The notes under the pieces: model-generated
What the model saw: the letters and a program-made list of their open reading frames with translations, nothing else
The model's database searches: none
What the model was told of the DNA's origin: nothing
Made by a program: the position numbers and the translations under genes
Source of the DNA: Rusavskia elegans
Taxonomy: Eukaryota > Ascomycota > Lecanoromycetes > Teloschistales > Teloschistaceae
Length of the DNA stretch: 64,000 nt
Assembly (NCBI GenBank): GCA_011316305.1
Contig: SAUG01000030.1
Span: 682,001-746,000 of the forward strand
Direction: 5' to 3'
Part shown: piece by piece, positions 34,897-47,994 of the stretch
How positions within the stretch are numbered: position 1 is the stretch's first letter
Layout: every line of letters starts with the position of its first letter

Positions 34897-35919
34897 TTAC
34901 GCCCGCGGCCAGGCGGACGGCCTTCTGCACAAAAGGTCTATGGTCGAAGCACGCTTTCTAGCATCTATCCATCCACCCAGCGACGAGCCTAGCTCATCCC
35001 TGGGCCTGCCGACAACATCCAATCCTCTCTCCTCCGCAGCCAGCTTCAACTCTTCCTCACTCAGATGCTTCACGCCCCCTCCCCTTTCAATGGCGAAATC
35101 ATCGACATCTATCCGTTCCACAGCCTTCTGTATCCGCCTCGGCAACAACATAGTAGGCATCACCCCAATCCTATCCCACAGCGGAGAATATAGACCCAGG
35201 ACTCTACTGACATGGAGCATTATCGGCCTCGGCAACTGTTGCATATCTTCTACCTTCTCCGTTTCCTCTGCCGAAGAAATTGTACCTTCACGAAAGCTCT
35301 CCCGCCTTCTCGCCTCCGCTTTCTCTCTTGCACCATCAATCTGTCTCGGAACATGACAGATCCTCGGTACCGCACCACTCAGACCCAGGAACAGCACCAC
35401 TATTGGCGTGAACTCCCCGCATATCGCCAGAACGAGGATGAATATGGGAACGCGGGACACATCGCTCTTCGTGCGGCGGATGAGGTGGTATTCACCGCGA
35501 GAAAGCAATCCAGCTCGTAGAGCCTCCTCCGCAGATTGTCCGCTGGGGATCCGGAGCCGAAGTTGACGGAGTAGTTTGTAGTTCTGCCAGAGGGCTTTGA
35601 CGCCTGTTTTGTAGAAGGCGAGGTAGGCTTTCCCAGTCCTGTAGTAGAATTTCAGCTTTTCGGTGGCTGGCAAATTGGGTTCGCTTGTTGGAAGCAATAG
35701 AGGCGGCGGAAGGGTTGAGGTTGGTGGATTGAGGGTTAAGGAGAGTTGGGCTGGTGGTTGGTTCTGGTGTTCATGGCTGATGGCTTTGGGCTGGGTGCTG
35801 TATGAGTATAGGGCCGGCGCGCGAAAAGGTAGAGGCTTGTGATTTGAGATAGTCAGCAACCTCTGGCTGCTGTAGGACCTGAAAACGTATAATGCGAAGT
35901 TTTGGCGGGCTAAGAGCAT
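34897..35919 (-). CDS. LETM1-like mitochondrial inner membrane protein
   Basis: Single-exon frame of 340 aa. The N-terminus is basic and Ser-rich, as a mitochondrial presequence. A membrane segment VPIFILVLAICGEFTPIVVLFLGL with the central E and P is typical of LETM1/Mdm38, followed by a ribosome-binding-like helical domain (HLSEEELKLAAEERGLDVVG). The family links the inner membrane to mitoribosomes and cation exchange. The C-terminus is ambiguous: the direct reading ends ...LLCRRPSAWPRA, while removing a possible 52-nt intron (34976-34925) gives a different tail of 45 residues ending at 34785. This shorter, MDM38-unlike paralogue is uncharacterised to my knowledge. Confidence 0.75.
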   Translation of the reverse strand: MLLARQNFALYVFRSYSSQRLLTISNHKPLPFRAPALYSYSTQPKAISHEHQNQPPAQLSLTLNPPTSTLPPPLLLPTSEPNLPATEKLKFYYRTGKAYLAFYKTGVKALWQNYKLLRQLRLRIPSGQSAEEALRAGLLSRGEYHLIRRTKSDVSRVPIFILVLAICGEFTPIVVLFLGLSGAVPRICHVPRQIDGAREKAEARRRESFREGTISSAEETEKVEDMQQLPRPIMLHVSRVLGLYSPLWDRIGVMPTMLLPRRIQKAVERIDVDDFAIERGGGVKHLSEEELKLAAEERGLDVVGRPRDELGSSLGGWIDARKRASTIDLLCRRPSAWPRA

Positions 35920-36109
35920 GGCCTTGAAGGAGAAGACGTCGTCCCTGCTCCCCTTTTAGATCAGAATTTTCCGCGGTTTGACGTGCGGATGATCTGCAAA
36001 AACGCGGCGATGGTCTGTGCGCGTGGGGCTTTTGATCTGCAGCAATGTAATTTTGGAAAGCCGCAGCTTACAATCTTCGAGTTCTAGCGGGTGCATTAGA
36101 GCTTATAAC

Positions 36110-36933
36110 ATGTCGACAAAGTTGCAGAAGTACGTGCGACTCTATATAGCTTCATCATCCGTTTCTGAACCAGGATCATACTGATTTCGCATAGCAAAGA
36201 TGCAGCAACTAATCCACGCGGAATTCCTTTTGCGCCTTTTGTCGACAAAGTCGAGGACTACGTCTCCTCCAGAGCGGAAGTTGATGGAACGATGAAGAGC
36301 TTCCAAGAGATGATCTCGTGCGGCTGTATCCTTGATGCGTCTATCACCGCTCACGGAAACGCAGCAAATATCAATTCATGGAAGTCAATACCCAGCGGCG
36401 GGCGGCAGGCCTGAAAGAGAAGGTGCCAGACATACAAAAGACATTGGACATGGTGCAATTTCTACGTTCACGCAAGGTGCGATGCAATCGGCAGGCGAGA
36501 TTTGACAACGCCATCTGACCGCGGTCGCTTTCAGCCAGGCTCGGAACCACTCGAAACTACCTTCGAATTGAACGATACCCTCTATGCTAAGGCGGTCATA
36601 CCTCCCACCGACGAAGTCTATCTATGGCTCGGGGCCAACGTCATGCTTGCTTATCCCGTAGCTGAAGCGGAGACGCTGTTGGAATCCAAGCTGGCAACGG
36701 CGCAACAGAGTCTGGAGAATTGCGAGGAGGACCTGGATTTCTTGAGAGAACAGATTACGGTCAGTACTCGCAGAATTGTGTCTCAGCATCAAGCTGAAAC
36801 CTTGCGCCAGACTCTCGAGGTAGCGACTGCTCGGCTGTACAATTGGGAAGTGACGATGAAGCGTAAAGAAAAGGCGGAGAGCGGCGGAGACGATGAGCCA
36901 GGCGACCAGAAGAGAATATTGCCTAACGGCTGA
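36110..36933 (+). CDS. pac10: Prefoldin subunit 3
   Basis: Five exons: 36110-36129, 36195-36317, 36365-36476, 36535-36759 and 36811-36933, giving 200 aa. The first coding exon is only 20 nt (MSTKLQ). NPRGIPFAPFVDKVEDYV, the coiled coil KYQFMEVNTQRRAAGLKEKVPDIQKTL, SEPLETTFELNDTLYAKA and VYLWLGANVMLAYP form the prefoldin alpha-type beta-hairpin core. The C-terminal helix continues to ARLYNWEVTMKRKEK. Prefoldin hands unfolded actin and tubulin to the CCT chaperonin in the cytosol. Confidence 0.9.
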
Positions 36934-37567
36934 AGTAAATTGCAGTTGTCAAATGGGTCTTCTAGATGGTGCACATTGAAGCTATCATGATGTTCTAGGA
37001 TACGTTGATTCCGGAATTGGTCTGTTGCGATCATCGGAGTGTCAAAGAAATCTTGTCAAGCACCAGACGATGTAGCTTTATGATAACATAGGGGCCATAT
37101 GCTATAAAGCAACAGTCGGACTGCATTCGTTGATTCATACATCGCCCTCAGCAATGCAGATCACTCGCCTGTGCGGTGAGGTCACAAAAGCGGAGATCAA
37201 AGGAGACTATCTTAGTAAAGAGCACGCCGATCTGGGACTAGTGTGATGGAAGCGGAGGTGGCACTATAAATTAAAGGTAAAAAGTCAACTCAATCCACCC
37301 ACATTCCCGCCAAGATATCAAACAGTCAACCGAATAATCCATTGGACTCCGCCCTTCTTCGACACCGTTAGCATCTCTCGAACCCTTGGAAACACTGTCA
37401 TCCTCTTGTCAGCATTCGCTGAGTGAACCCCATTGCTTGACCGAACAAGCTTGTTCCCACGCAGCACGCGACTGTCGCCTCACAACCAATACTTTGGCAA
37501 CAACAGGCCGACTACAAAACACCAATGACGGGCTCGTCGCTGAACCCGTCTCCCTCATAATCCATCA
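36934..37567. promoter_or_regulatory. Intergenic region, PAC10 3' end and FCP1 promoter
   Basis: About 630 bp. A frame at 37386-37691 overlaps the FCP1 start out of frame and is not supported. No repeat or RNA gene recognised. Confidence 0.4.
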
Positions 37568-40211
37568 ATGCAGCTTCATTTACCTCGGGACCTCCATTAC
37601 CCAATCACTGTCACTGAGCTGCTCAAGCGACCAAACGACAATGTCGAGAGGTTCGCACCGCTGTTCTCGTACTCCTACACCACTACGGTGACAGAGGGTA
37701 ATAGGTTTGGTGATGAATTCCAGGTCGAGAAAGCTTTCCCGACCACGTTCGAATCCAGCGTCGATGGCGTGCTCAAGCGCTGGTCAATCGATCCGGGCGC
37801 CGTCATCTCCGAGCCAGGGTAAGTCGGCGCATTCGTCGGTCCCGCCTCTGCTGCCGCTGCTAACCTCCAGCTATAGCTTCAGAGTCGCCGACATTGACGA
37901 GCTTTGCGCTCATGGCGTTCAATTCCACGGCATGTGTGTTGATTGTGGAAAGGACATGACGGAGTAAGAGATGTGCTTCGCCTCGTGGTCTAGTCCTTTC
38001 GCTGACCCCAAAATTAGGTCTACCTACGTCACAGAGCAACTCGATGCCACCCGTGCTACCATCAACATGGTTCACGACAAAACCTCGCTTGTCGTCAGCC
38101 AAGACGAAGCAACCAGATTTGAGAACGAGGCCAAGCGTCGGCTGCTCACCGCCGGGAAGCTTTCGCTCGTGGTTGATCTGGATCAGACAGTCATCCAAGC
38201 CTGCGTCGAGCCGACAATTGGTGACTGGATGAGAGACCCCGGAAACCCAAACTATGAAGCCGTCAAAGACGTGCGACACTTCCAGCTGGTGGAAGACGCA
38301 GGTGGTACTCGAGGGTGCTATTATTACATCAAGCTTCGTCCAGGCCTGGAGGGCTTTTTGCAACGCATGTCCGCCATCTATGAAATGCATATCTATACCA
38401 TGGGCACCCGAGGTTACGCACAGAAGATAGCTGAGATCATCGATCCCTCTGAAAAGTTCTTCGGAGCTCGGATACTCAGTAGAGATGAGAGCGGCAGTCT
38501 GGTCGCGAAAAGCCTCCAACGTTTGTTTCCGGTCGATACTAAGATGGTTCTCATCATCGACGACCGAGGTGATGTGTGGAAATGGAACGAGAATCTTATC
38601 AAGGTAACACCGTACGACTTTTTCGTTGGTATCGGAGACATCAATTCGAGCTTCTTGCCTAAAAAGCCAGGAATCCCGCCAGCGCCAAAACCTTCGACAA
38701 CAACACAGCAAAAGACAGCGCAAGTTAACGATGATCTCCCAAAACAACAAGGCAAAAGTAAGGTCCGTGAAAACGAAGGAAAGGAGATATCAGAGCAAAC
38801 TGTTCAGGACAAAGACGCTTCGGCAGCGACGGACACATCAGCCTTGGAGCAGCTTGTATCGATGGGGGCTGGCGGCGATCCTCGTACTCTGGAAGAACAA
38901 ACAAGTCGCCAAGACGAGACTTTGGCGGCTCAGCTTGAGGAAAGACCGTTACTGAAAAAACAACTACAACTCGAGCAAGACGACGCTGCGAAAGCAGCTG
39001 CTGCTACAGACGATAAACATGAATCTGGTGGCTCCAACGGTGTCTCAGCAGACAGCAGCATTGCGGAGAAACCTCGTCATCATATTCTGGAGGACCATGA
39101 TCGGCAACTGGAGTTTCTAGAACGATTTCTGGGCATGGTACATGCTAAATTTTTCGAACGGTTTGCAGATCTTCGTGGTTCCCGACGAAAGCAGCCAATC
39201 ACAGACGCTGATCTGGCTTCTGTTCCTGATGTGAAGGCCATGATGCCATCTATCAAGAAGACTGTCCTTGATGGTGTCATTATAGTGCTCTCCGGCGTGG
39301 TGCCGATCGGGTGGGACATTCAAAACAGCGACCTGGCAATGTGGGCGAAAAGTTTTGGGGCTCAAGTCGAAGAGGAGGTCACTAGGAAGACCACCCATCT
39401 GATAGCAGCAAGGAACCGGACCGCGAAGGTCAGACAAGCTCTCAAACGAGGCAAGGGTAGAGTCAAAATCGTGGGCCCGCAGTGGCTGGTGGATTCTTTG
39501 ACCCAATGGACCAGATTGGACGAGACCAACTACCTGTTGGATGTTGAAGAAACCGAAACGAGTCAGGGCACGAACGGCGGCGATGGGGAAGGCGACTTAC
39601 TCAGCGAGAGTGAAGACGTGGCTACCGAGCATGAGGAAGAAGCTACGGATGCACCAGACGGCGTCAAAGTAGGATCGAAACCTGCATTGAGCATTAAGGT
39701 CCGTCAGGAGGACGAATCCAACCTTGACGATCTGCTGCCCGATGACCTCGAAGACCAAGAAAGCCCACTAGGCGGTACGCACGCGGACTGGGACGACATG
39801 AATGACGAACTGAAAGATTTCCTGGGGAGCGAAGCTGGTGACGGAGATGAAAGTGATGGGGGTACCAGTGTCAGGAGTGAGGATAGCTCCCAAAGCGCAA
39901 TGGTACAACGATCAAAGCGGACGCGCGAACTGGACGAGAGTGAGGATGAGGGGATGCGGAAACGGGCGGCGCCGAGTCGTCGGACCAATCTCAGTCAGAC
40001 TTCCATTGCAGCGAAAACACCTCCAGCGGAATATGGAGATCAAGCAGCGACGAATGGCCAGGATAACAAGGGAACTGATGCTGAAAGGGAGAGGAGCAGC
40101 CAGGTGGAAGGGGACGTCGTCACGGATGATGAGGACGCGGAGCTGGAGAAGTCGCTTGCTGCGGAGATGGAGAAAGCTGCAGCAGAAGAAGAAGAAGAGG
40201 ATGAGGGATGA
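37568..40211 (+). CDS. fcp1: RNA polymerase II CTD phosphatase FCP1
   Basis: Exons 37568-37818, 37877-37963 and 38018-40211 encode 843 aa. A biotinyl-like N-terminus (about 1-85) leads to CAHGVQFHGMCVDCGKDMTE, a Cys-containing segment seen in Fcp1. The FCPH catalytic domain (about 155-320) has LSLVVDLDQTV, the DxDxT signature with the nucleophilic Asp, and HIYTMGTRGYAQ and IIDDRGDVW. A BRCT domain follows (about 520-610; VIIVLSGVVPIGW, KTTHLIAA, VKIVGPQWLVDSL). The tail is highly acidic, as needed for TFIIF/TFIIB contact. It dephosphorylates the CTD to recycle the polymerase. Confidence 0.94.
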
Positions 40212-40996
40212 CGACGGGTTGTTGGCTATTGTATGGAGTTCAATGTTGGTCAGGGGTGATTTCATCTGGAGCGAGGATGTTTGCTGTTCGATACCCCCTA
40301 AAGTCAATTTTATATGCCTGATTCCTGATTCTGGTGCATGGTATAATCAACTGCATGTTATCTTCTGAAGGGTTTTGCTCCTGTTTAGCAAAGTAAGGCA
40401 GACTCACAGGTCGAGCTCGTTGTGTCAAGAATAATCGCAATGTGAGGTGCCAAACACACCGGGTGCTCCTGTGAACCCGATACCTCGGCCCTTTAAAGTC
40501 TTTCGTCCGACTTAGCGGTTGTACGGATATATCTGAGCAATCGGTAAAACGACATCCGTTCTCGAAGTATCGGTTGCTGTACGGCCCTTATTGCGTTTGA
40601 CATGACGAGGTTGGGGTCAACCACCTAAAGCATTAATAGCGGCAACGGGCGAGGTACAGAGTACAGTAAGGTGCATGCACCTGTGCCTTCTAAGGCTGCA
40701 GATCGTCTGACTTGACAGATGCACAGTTCTTGCGCACTTCTTGGTATTGCCTTATTGTTATCATAGACGTCAAGTCTACCCCATAGTGTATACAACGACA
40801 GGCAGGTTGTCCACCATTGGCATACTGCAGTGTCGCATACTGTACTCAAAGGTCATGGCTCGTTCCCACCCCACCGGACAATTCCTGGCGTATGTGAAGA
40901 GAAGCTCAGTCACCTGAAGATTCCAGTATTCCCGTGCTCTGCACCCATGACACGACCCGACCGACTACGACTCACAAGTGATCCGATCGTTTCACT
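40212..40996. promoter_or_regulatory. FCP1 3' region and ATG26 promoter
   Basis: About 785 bp. It contains a 12-bp palindrome GGTGCATGCACC near 40671. No coding frame supported. Confidence 0.4.
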
Positions 40997-43900
40997 ATGC
41001 CTCCTTTAGAGGGGGAGATCGATCGCAGGTCTAGGCGAAAGCTGGTCAAGAGGAACAAACCTCAGCGTCATACCTCAATGCACTTCCCAGAGAGACTGAA
41101 GCACGGAGACGACGCACAAGACGATGTCGCCTCGACAGATGGCAAGACCGCCCAGTATGCCAATCAGTCCATCTTCTCCATGATCGCCGCTGCTGGCTCC
41201 AAGACCAACTTTCATGCCCGTTTCGACGATGAAAGCAGCGACAGCGACCCCGATCAACCTGCACCCAAGCCCACTGCGGGAGCTGGCACCCAGCCTGCAG
41301 AAACCTCAACAAATTCTGGAACCTCAAACCACGACCGAATAGAAGAGGGGGGGAAGCACGATGGATCTGCCGAGCACAGGCATCGTAGGATACCCTTACC
41401 AAAGCTGCATCTCAGAAGTCCCAAGGAAAGAAAATACATGTCGCAGAGTAGCTATCTACCCTCCAGTCACCGCACTTCTTCACTCGATGTTCCGAAACAG
41501 ATCACCCCAAGGGATGCTCCTGTCATGAGTCAGATGCTCGCAGCTCAGGCACATTCGGAGTTGACCTCGTCACCACGGCAATCTATGGAACAAGAAAAAG
41601 CCGATCCTCCTGCCGATCTCGCCTCTTCGAAAAGTCCTGGCTCGCTTGCTGCTCGCTTGATGGAGATCTTTGGCTTTCAAAATCCAGAAGATGTCCTTTC
41701 GGGTTCGGCCTCCTTCTTGAGATCCTGGCTTAATCCCTTTCTGACCCGTGTTTAGAATATCCGTGCTGGCTCATGCAGAGCGTCCTACTCCAGGGCTATT
41801 TGTACATCACCCAAGCCCATATTTGTTTCTACGCGTATCTACCGAAGAAATCGGTAAGACTCGGTCCTTCTGCCAACTTTCAACGCTGACTGGTGCACAG
41901 AATGTTACCGCCAAGTCTGGATACCTCGCCAAACGAGGAAAACAGAACCCAAAGTTCAACCGATATTGGTTCATCTTGAAGGGCGATGTCCTCTCATATT
42001 TCACTAACCCCTCCGATCTCTACTTTCCCAGTGGCAACATTGATTTGACCTATGGCATCTCTGCTTCCCTTGTCGACAGCAAAGAGAAAAGTAAGGAAAC
42101 GACGAGCTTCTCCGTTGTGACCAATGAGCGCGTCTACCACTTCAAGGCCGATAGTCCATCAAGCGCCAAAGAATGGGTTAAGACCTTACAAAAGGTCATC
42201 TTTCGATCTCATAACGATGGGGATAGTGTTAAGATATCGCTGCCCGTAGAAAACATCATCGACATTGAAGAAAGCCCAGTCATTGACTTTGCTAAGACGC
42301 TCAAGATCCGTGTGGTGGATAGTGATGAGACGTACGCGATTGATGAAGTGAGTTCCTCGGTCGAGATTTCCTGGATCCTTTGGCTAATCTAGGCTCAGTA
42401 CTTCTTTTCCTTCTTTAGTTTTGGCGATGACGCGCTAGAGGTCCTTCGCTCGATGGTTGATAGCTCTGCTGCACATAACATCCCAACGGACTACTTAAAC
42501 CCTTTCTCTGATAACGGGGACAGCGCAAGCTCTCGAGAACAATCACGAAGACCGACGAGACAGGCATGCTTGAACGCTAGAACAGCCAGTCCTCGAGATC
42601 AGTCATTGCCTGCTCTGACTGACGCCGTCCGTGCAACACTCCCCCCGATCTCTCCACTCGAGCGAGCCAGTCCCCGGCCAAGTGCCGAGTGGTCCAGGGG
42701 GAGCATCGACGTTGGTCGGAGGAGTATGGAATTTGGCCGTGCAAGCTTCGATCGGGGCCATAGGAGCGCCAGCACAAGCAGGATGAGTTCGATTCGAAAA
42801 CGTCGGGTTGAGAAATCACCTTCGCCGAAAGATGCTCAAGGATCTTCTGACTCATACGTTCACTCGCTCGAGCCAGGTACCGAATCATCAGCACTGGACG
42901 TTTCGAGTAATGCAACCCAAGGTTCTGCAAGCCAAATATTGGACCGAAGTGACGTCTTCCAGTCACCAACAATACAGCACCACCAACAATTACCCAGAGA
43001 AAATACAGATATGCGACCCTGTCGTTCTCATGACAGCGTAAAGCCGAAGGCCGTTCCTGCTGACATACAGATCCAACCCCCATCACGATCCCAAACCCAA
43101 GCCTCACCTAAAACCCGTCCTTTGCCTTTACCTCATCAAATAACCGATGGCCAGCTACAGCCGTCGGGCTCCTCGCCAACTTTACAACAGCTGGTTAAAG
43201 CAGGATCCTACCCTTTGCAACGGGCTGCCGGCTTCGCAGGCTATTTACGCAGTCGTTCCAGCAGGATGAGCCGGCTTCTAGCTACTGAATCGATGGGCTA
43301 TGTCGAAAAAGTCTCGGGCATGTGGGCTGGAGGGCGAAAGCACTATGGCGACGCTGAAGGCGTTATCCCCGATGGCCATGTGGATGACTGCGAAGACGAC
43401 GAGGATCCAGCGGGGCATGGTGACAGATTTAGAGCTCATTTCGCCTTACCTCCGTCAGAAAGACTTCAAGCTACGTTCTTCGGATACCTCCATCGTGTGC
43501 TACCACTCTATGGTAAGATCTACATCAGTAACAGAAAATTTTGCTTCCGAAGCCTACTGCCAGGTACTAAAACGAAGATGGTCCTACCACTAAAGGATAT
43601 TGAGAACGTCGACAAGGAGAAAGGGTTCCGTTTCGGGTATTCTGGCCTTGTCATCGTCATCCGCGCGCATGAGGAACTATTCTTCGAATTCGGCCAAGCA
43701 GAAGTCCGCGATGACTGCGCTATCACCTTGCTGGAGAACCTGGAGTCGATGAGATATCTTCAAGAGTCCGGTTTGCTAGCTCAGGAGGACAAACGCGACG
43801 CAGAGACTGCCCAGGCAGAACACAGAGCGCTACAGAAAGCACGACAAGATGGACATAACGAGCACGAGATCAATATGCCTAGATCCGTCGAGCAACTGAC

Positions 43901-45617
43901 ACCCTCGCACGAAGCACCACCGATCCTTTTCGATGATCCTCGAGCATCTATCCTCAACTTCAAGCCTACAGAGTCACTCCGTGTGACATGCCTTACGATC
44001 GGGTCGCGTGGGGACGTCCAACCGTACATTGCGCTTTGCAGAGGGTTGCTAGACGAGGGTCATAAGCCCAGGATAGCCACTCACAGAGAGTTCGAACCAT
44101 GGGTGAGGAAGCATGGGATCGATTTTGCACCCGTCGAAGGTGATCCAGCTGAGCTTATGCGAATCTGTGTTGAGAACGGCATGTTCACCTACTCGTTCCT
44201 CAGAGAGGCTTCCGTCAAATTTCGAGGATGGATTGACGAATTGCTTTCATCGGCATGGACGGCTTGCCAGGACAGCGACATACTGATCGAGAGCCCAAGT
44301 GCCATGGCTGGGATCCATATAGCCGAAGCTTTAGGAATACCATACTTCCGCGCTTTCACGATGCCTTGGACGAGGACACGGGCGTACCCCCATGCTTTTG
44401 CAGTACCTGATCATAAGATGGGTGGCGCGTACAATTACATCACATACGTTATGTTCGACAACGTCTTTTGGAAAGCGATTGCCGGTCAGGTTAACCGTTG
44501 GCGGAAGAACGAGCTCGGTTTGAGAAGCACCAACCTAGACAAACTCCAACCCAACAAGGTTCCCTTCCTCTACAACTTCAGTCCTTCAGTGGTCGTTCCA
44601 CCTTTGGATTATAGTGACTGGATCAGGGTTACAGGCTACTGGTTTCTCGACGAAGCCTCCGACTGGACTCCCTCGGAGGACCTCTCCGCATTCATCGCCC
44701 AAGCTCGTGCTGACGGCAAGAAAATCGTCTACATCGGTTTCGGATCCATTGTGGTGTCGGATCCAGCTGCCCTCACCAAGACGGTTGTAGAGTCGGTTCT
44801 CAAGGCAGATGTACGCTGCATCCTCTCAAAGGGATGGTCCGATCGTCTCGGAGCCCATGATGCCTCCAAACCAGAAGTACCTTTACCTCCAGAGATACTT
44901 CAGATCACGTCGGCTCCACATGATTGGTTGTTCAAGCAGATCGATGCGGCGACCCATCACGGAGGTGCGGGTACGACTGGTGCCAGCCTAAGGGCAGGTG
45001 TACCGACCATCGTGAAACCCTTCTTTGGCGATCAATTCTTCTTCGGTTCACGCATCGAGGATTTGGGCGTGGGGATATACATGAAGAAGTTGAACGTCAG
45101 CGTGTTTTCGAGGGCGCTGTGGGAAGCGACGCACAGTGAACGGATGATCATAAAAGCGAAGGTGTTGGGCGAACAGATTCGAAAGGTACGTTCCCTTCGT
45201 CGCCCATGCTGCTGCTTACATCTCCCTTTTCTACACTGATTATAAACACCTTACCTTCACTTATTCATCCATCTCAAGGGAATACCTGTCCAAGCGAACT
45301 AACGCCAACATCAATAACAGGAAACCGGCGTCAACAATGCCATCCAAGCCATCTACCGCGATCTCGAATACGCCAAAACCCTGATCAAACACCGCGCCCT
45401 CGTCAACGATAACGATATCTCCGGCATCGCCAACGCCGAGGAGGAAAGCTGGACCTTCATCGGCGATGAAGCGGACCCGGAATTGGCCCGAAGGATCGCG
45501 GACTGGGAACCTATGGCTCAGAGTGGGTATAGCCCTGGCGGGAGCGAGAAATTTGGAGTCAGGAGTCGGGCTCTGGGGAAGAGGAGAGGGGGGGAGGGGG
45601 AGGATGTTGGGCCTTGA
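40997..45617 (+). CDS. atg26: Sterol 3-beta-glucosyltransferase ATG26 (UGT51)
   Basis: Exons 40997-41702, 41756-41853, 41901-42347, 42399-45185 and 45321-45617 encode 1,444 aa. Order: disordered N-terminus; first GRAM (about 236-270, [19 protein letters not shown]); PH domain (about 270-375, [23 protein letters not shown]); Ser/Pro linker; second GRAM (about 763-860); GT1 glycosyltransferase domain (about 940-1370) starting [18 protein letters not shown] with the UDP-sugar motif [31 protein letters not shown], which includes the catalytic His region. It glucosylates membrane sterols from UDP-glucose and is needed for pexophagy in some yeasts and plant pathogens. Splice sites at exon 4 allow two in-frame acceptors. 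Confidence 0.95.
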
Positions 45618-46288
45618 GTGGATTCGGACAATTGTGTGCTGAGCAGAGTGGAGAAAAGAAAATGGGTCAATGTCGCTACGATTATGATCTGTGGTTGATT
45701 TTTTGCTCGTGCGAGTGCTGCGTTTTGAGCGGGCGTGCGTTTCGGTATATTGTTGTTGTCGGGGTGGGCGATGGGCGTCGTTTTGGATATGGTTGTGGGT
45801 TGATGTTATGGTTTGAGGAGATCTTCATTGACCAAACAAGGGACCAATCTAGATGGTCCTGGGATCAAAGAAGCGACTATGCTGTCAGGGATCTCTTCTC
45901 ATGCTGATGTTTGATTAACTCAAGATACCACTATAAATTTTCACAAGAATTTGTTTATCAAGGTTGCGAGATGAAATACAACGGGACGGAAAGGTTAGCA
46001 CGGTCATATAAACATGCATGAAGTCTAAAAGATGTCACGGCGTGATGGAATGCGAAACCGAATATAGCAGTACACGGATTCAGGAAATATATCTGCTAGG
46101 ATACAAGGAGTTTCAAGCAGAGGGAGCCAGGCGCTACTACAGCGGTTGAAAAAACTCCATACCCGCTCAGCAAGCTAGGGAGCAGCAGCACTTCCCCAGT
46201 TCCACCTATCCAAACCTAATGACGAGCCCACGAACTCTTGATCTCCACGTTCACAGATAACATACACTTGATGCCATTTGTCTACCTA
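45618..46288. other. Convergent 3' region, ATG26 and PEP4
   Basis: About 670 bp. G/T-rich just after the ATG26 stop, then AT-rich (45920-45970). A 97-codon plus frame (45614-45907) overlaps the ATG26 stop and is not supported. Confidence 0.4.
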
Positions 46289-47593
<1,305 letters not shown>

Positions 47594-47994
47594 ATTGTAG
47601 TATACTTTATCAACACTGGAGTATGTTTATCGAAAAGATATGGAGCTGGCTTGATGGTTGTCGATGTTCTTGAAGATGGTACGGAGTTGTGGAGAGTGGA
47701 GAGAAGTAGTCGGGAGGCTGGGTGGCTATGCCGCAGGCTGCAGCTGACGCACTCAAGTTGGTGGAGTGACCGCATAGGGTGAGCAATAACCACGGCGGCC
47801 GCAGTTACGGTGACCTTGTGCATAAATCATAAATCATAAATCTTTATCCATGCTAGACATACTCAAGATCTCTAACAACCCGAGTGACCTCAAGTCAAAT
47901 TGTCATCTTCAACACAGCTCACCGCTACACACTAGTCTCCTGTCACCGCCTGGAATCTTCTTCGACAGTACTCATCACTCCCCAAAGCCGCAAA
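47594..47994. promoter_or_regulatory. Bidirectional promoter, PEP4/RPT3
   Basis: 401 bp between divergent ATGs. It includes a short tandem repeat AAATCAT x3 (about 47823-47841, ATAAATCATAAATCATAAATC). No coding frame supported. Confidence 0.45.

Noticed and set aside
37860..38750. 296-codon minus-strand frame
   Set aside because: Lies entirely opposite FCP1 coding exons; a shadow of a well-supported gene.
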